Source: an uncultured Eubacteriales bacterium
Lineage (GTDB): Bacteria; Bacillota; Clostridia; Christensenellales; Borkfalkiaceae
Direction: 5' to 3'
Assembly (NCBI GenBank): GCA_902767455.1
Contig: CACXHH010000145.1
Location: forward strand, 1-6,917
Length of the DNA stretch: 6,917 nucleotides
Shown here in pieces: positions 6,103-6,917 of the stretch. Positions within the stretch are counted from its first letter, which is position 1. Each line of letters opens with the position of its first letter. Made by a program: the position numbers and the translations under genes. The notes below the pieces were generated by a model that did no database searches, was not told the origin of the DNA, and saw nothing but the letters and a program-made list of their open reading frames with translations.

Positions 6103-6120
6103 ACTCGTTCACTCGTGTTT
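6101..6120. promoter_or_regulatory. Imperfect palindrome touching the -35 box, candidate operator
   Basis: AAACTCG (6101-6107) and CGTGTTT (6114-6120) are inverted arms with one mismatch around 6 bp. The proximal arm overlaps the TTGACA box by 2 bp. The same stretch also holds a direct repeat ACTCGT (6103-6108 and 6111-6116) with an 8-bp period. A regulator bound here would contact RNA polymerase or block the -35 box. The match is modest and its regulator unknown. Confidence 0.35.
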
Positions 6121-6132
6121 TAAGCAAAACAA

Positions 6133-6163
6133 TGCACAATATTATTGTGCAGTTTGCACAATA
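6133..6163. promoter_or_regulatory. Three-half-site operator array (TGCACAATA)
   Basis: TGCACAATA occurs at 6133-6141, inverted at 6143-6151, and again direct at 6155-6163, all three identical over 9 bp. The first two form a perfect 9+1+9 palindrome; the last two form a second perfect palindrome with a 3-bp centre, so the middle half-site is shared. Half-site centres are 10 and 12 bp apart, about one helical turn each. The array lies roughly 66-96 bp upstream of the predicted xpt start and about 30 bp from the -35 box. No gene reads the other way, so xpt is the obvious target. The sequence does not match PurBox, CodY, Rex or NrdR consensus exactly. Confidence 0.7.
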
Positions 6164-6331
6164 GACGGCGGGTGTTTATGTCGCCTTTGACAAAAAACGG
6201 CTGTTTTTCAATACCTGAGTGCACAAACGGCGAACACTTGTCCGCAAAACAAGCGCCACGCCCTGCCGCGCGTATACGTGCGTATGATCATATAAGTCGC
6301 AAAAGGCGTTATAAAAGGATCGGCGAAAAAG
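6164..6331. other. Intergenic stretch without a recognisable gene
   Basis: Between the terminator and the half-site array I find no gene with a ribosome site, no tRNA and no recognisable riboswitch. Small items seen are a TGCACAA at 6220-6226 (7 of 9 bases of the upstream half-site), a perfect 10-bp palindrome TATGATCATA (6283-6292), and a possible 7-bp hairpin CGCTTGT/ACAAGTG on the minus strand around 6235-6254. None is strong enough to assign a function. Confidence 0.5.
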
Positions 6332-6359
6332 AAAAAACCGACGAAATAATTTCGTCGGT
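6332..6359 (-). terminator. Intrinsic terminator of the cyclophilin-like gene
   Basis: ACCGACGAAA (6337-6346) and TTTCGTCGGT (6350-6359) form a perfect 10-bp stem with a 3-nt loop. On the minus strand it is followed by TTTTTTCTTTTT, an excellent U-tract. The plus-strand side has no T-run. It lies 15 bp after the stop codon of the gene at 6375-6917 and separates that gene from the xpt operon. Confidence 0.92.
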
Positions 6360-6374
6360 CTTATACTCCGTTAT

Positions 6375-6917
6375 TTATTTTTTTACGGTGATGGACTTGA
6401 TAGTCACGGTGTTGTACGGCAGAACGAGGAAGGCGTAAGATTCTTCGGTGAGCATATCCTTCAAAGTTTCGAGATTTTCGTCGGTTATCTCGTTCTCGGC
6501 GTTTACGGTAGCGCCCTTGTAATATTTGGTAACGCCTTCGTCTTCGTCGTATTTAGAGCAGTAGAACTCGCTGTACACGCCGCCTTCGCGCTTGTTTCCT
6601 TCGGCGTCGGTCGTGCCGTAGTTTTCGTAGTAATAAGTCTTTACGCCGTCTTCCGTTTCGGCAAGAGAAGTCAGAGCTTTGCAAGCGTCAAGGCTCGTCT
6701 TGGAAGTTGCGGAAGTGTTTTCTTCGGAAGCGGAAACGGTATAAGCCTCGTCGTCGTTCACGACTTTACCGAAAATGCAGTATTCGGAAGAGTTGAACTT
6801 GGAAACGGAGCCGAGAGCCAGGATAACGGTCGATTTCGCGCTGTTGTAAACTTGGTTGGCGTTGGTGTCGACGGAATAGTCGCGCTTCATGATGAGAGCT
6901 CCCGAAGAGCTTAAAAG
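6375..6917 (-). CDS. Cyclophilin-type peptidylprolyl isomerase-like protein, C-terminal part
   Basis: The reading frame is open to the right edge and 180 residues are visible. The first in-frame ATG (6890) is internal, because coding sequence continues upstream of it and no ribosome site precedes it. Visible residues 5-12 (SGALIMKR) and 45-52 (EYCIFGKV) correspond to the cyclophilin motifs 'GxLSMAN' and 'HVVFGKV', and the end (YNTVTIKSITVKK) resembles the last cyclophilin beta strand. About 10 extra residues separate the first two motifs. Some 90-100 extra, acidic, Tyr/Glu/Thr-rich residues are inserted between FGKV and the final strand. Aligned by eye with human CypA, Asn102, Gln111, Trp121 and His126 are replaced (Arg12, Val31, Phe41, Tyr46), so catalysis is doubtful. 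It may be a secreted or envelope folding factor, but the N-terminus is not visible. It is a separate transcription unit from xpt. Confidence 0.65.
   Translation of the reverse strand, partial: LLSSSGALIMKRDYSVDTNANQVYNSAKSTVILALGSVSKFNSSEYCIFGKVVNDDEAYTVSASEENTSATSKTSLDACKALTSLAETEDGVKTYYYENYGTTDAEGNKREGGVYSEFYCSKYDEDEGVTKYYKGATVNAENEITDENLETLKDMLTEESYAFLVLPYNTVTIKSITVKK

Noticed and set aside
6133..6163. Naming the half-site array a Rex, NrdR or NtrC site
   Set aside because: Spacing is off in each case: TTGTG-N7-CACAA rather than N8 for Rex, an odd-length centre unlike the 16-bp NrdR box, and TGCAC-N9-GTGCA rather than N7 for NtrC.
6187..6215. TTGACA on the plus strand as a divergent promoter
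   Set aside because: No acceptable -10 lies at 16-18 bp and no plus-strand gene follows.
6028..6331. Purine (guanine/xanthine) riboswitch upstream of xpt
   Set aside because: Looked for because xpt commonly has one. The predicted leader is only about 40 nt, and I could not find the aptamer core on the minus strand. A covariance-model search would settle it.
6145..6438. Plus-strand open frame of 97 codons in the intergenic region
   Set aside because: It begins at a TTG inside the half-site array, reads through the terminator hairpin and ends in the antisense of the cyclophilin-like gene. The internal ATG at 6178 has only a poor ribosome site.

Overview
The window holds one tightly packed gene cluster, with every supportable gene on the minus strand, so transcription runs from high to low coordinates. 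Strong AAGGAGG-type ribosome binding sites, a lipoprotein solute-binding protein, sigma-A-like promoters and U-tailed hairpin terminators point to a Bacillota bacterium. The protein flavour suggests Clostridia, probably an uncultured gut-type lineage; that is inference from recognised families, not a search result.

Layout in transcription order: (1) 6375-6917, the C-terminal part of a divergent cyclophilin-type peptidylprolyl isomerase-like protein, entering from beyond the right edge and closed by an intrinsic terminator at 6332-6359. (2) 6028-6331, an intergenic control region with a perfect TTGACA-17-TATAAT promoter, an imperfect palindrome touching its -35 box, and a compact array of three identical 9-bp half-sites further upstream. 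(3) 5446-6027, xpt, xanthine phosphoribosyltransferase. (4) 4136-5398, a BMP-family (nucleoside-type) substrate-binding lipoprotein, preceded by an extended -10 element and a perfect 8-bp inverted repeat and followed by a strong hairpin. (5) 2385-3998, a double-domain ABC ATPase. (6) 1208-2398 and (7) 229-1206, two BPD_transp_2-type permeases. The last three genes overlap or nearly abut. (8) After an 86-bp gap with a GU-wobble hairpin, the start of a small membrane protein (1-142) runs off the left edge.

Together the genes make a purine uptake and salvage unit. The lipoprotein captures a purine nucleoside or base, the two permeases and the double ATPase import it, and Xpt converts xanthine (possibly guanine) to the nucleotide with PRPP. 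The transporter order matches the nupNOPQ (yufNOPQ) guanosine transporter of Bacillus subtilis. No mobile element, CRISPR array, tRNA or rRNA was seen. The core genes are ordinary. The less expected material is regulatory: an operator-like array of unknown recognition, no purine riboswitch in a 5' leader of only about 40 nt, a probable second promoter/operator for the binding protein, and a terminator-like hairpin separating the binding protein from the rest of the transporter.
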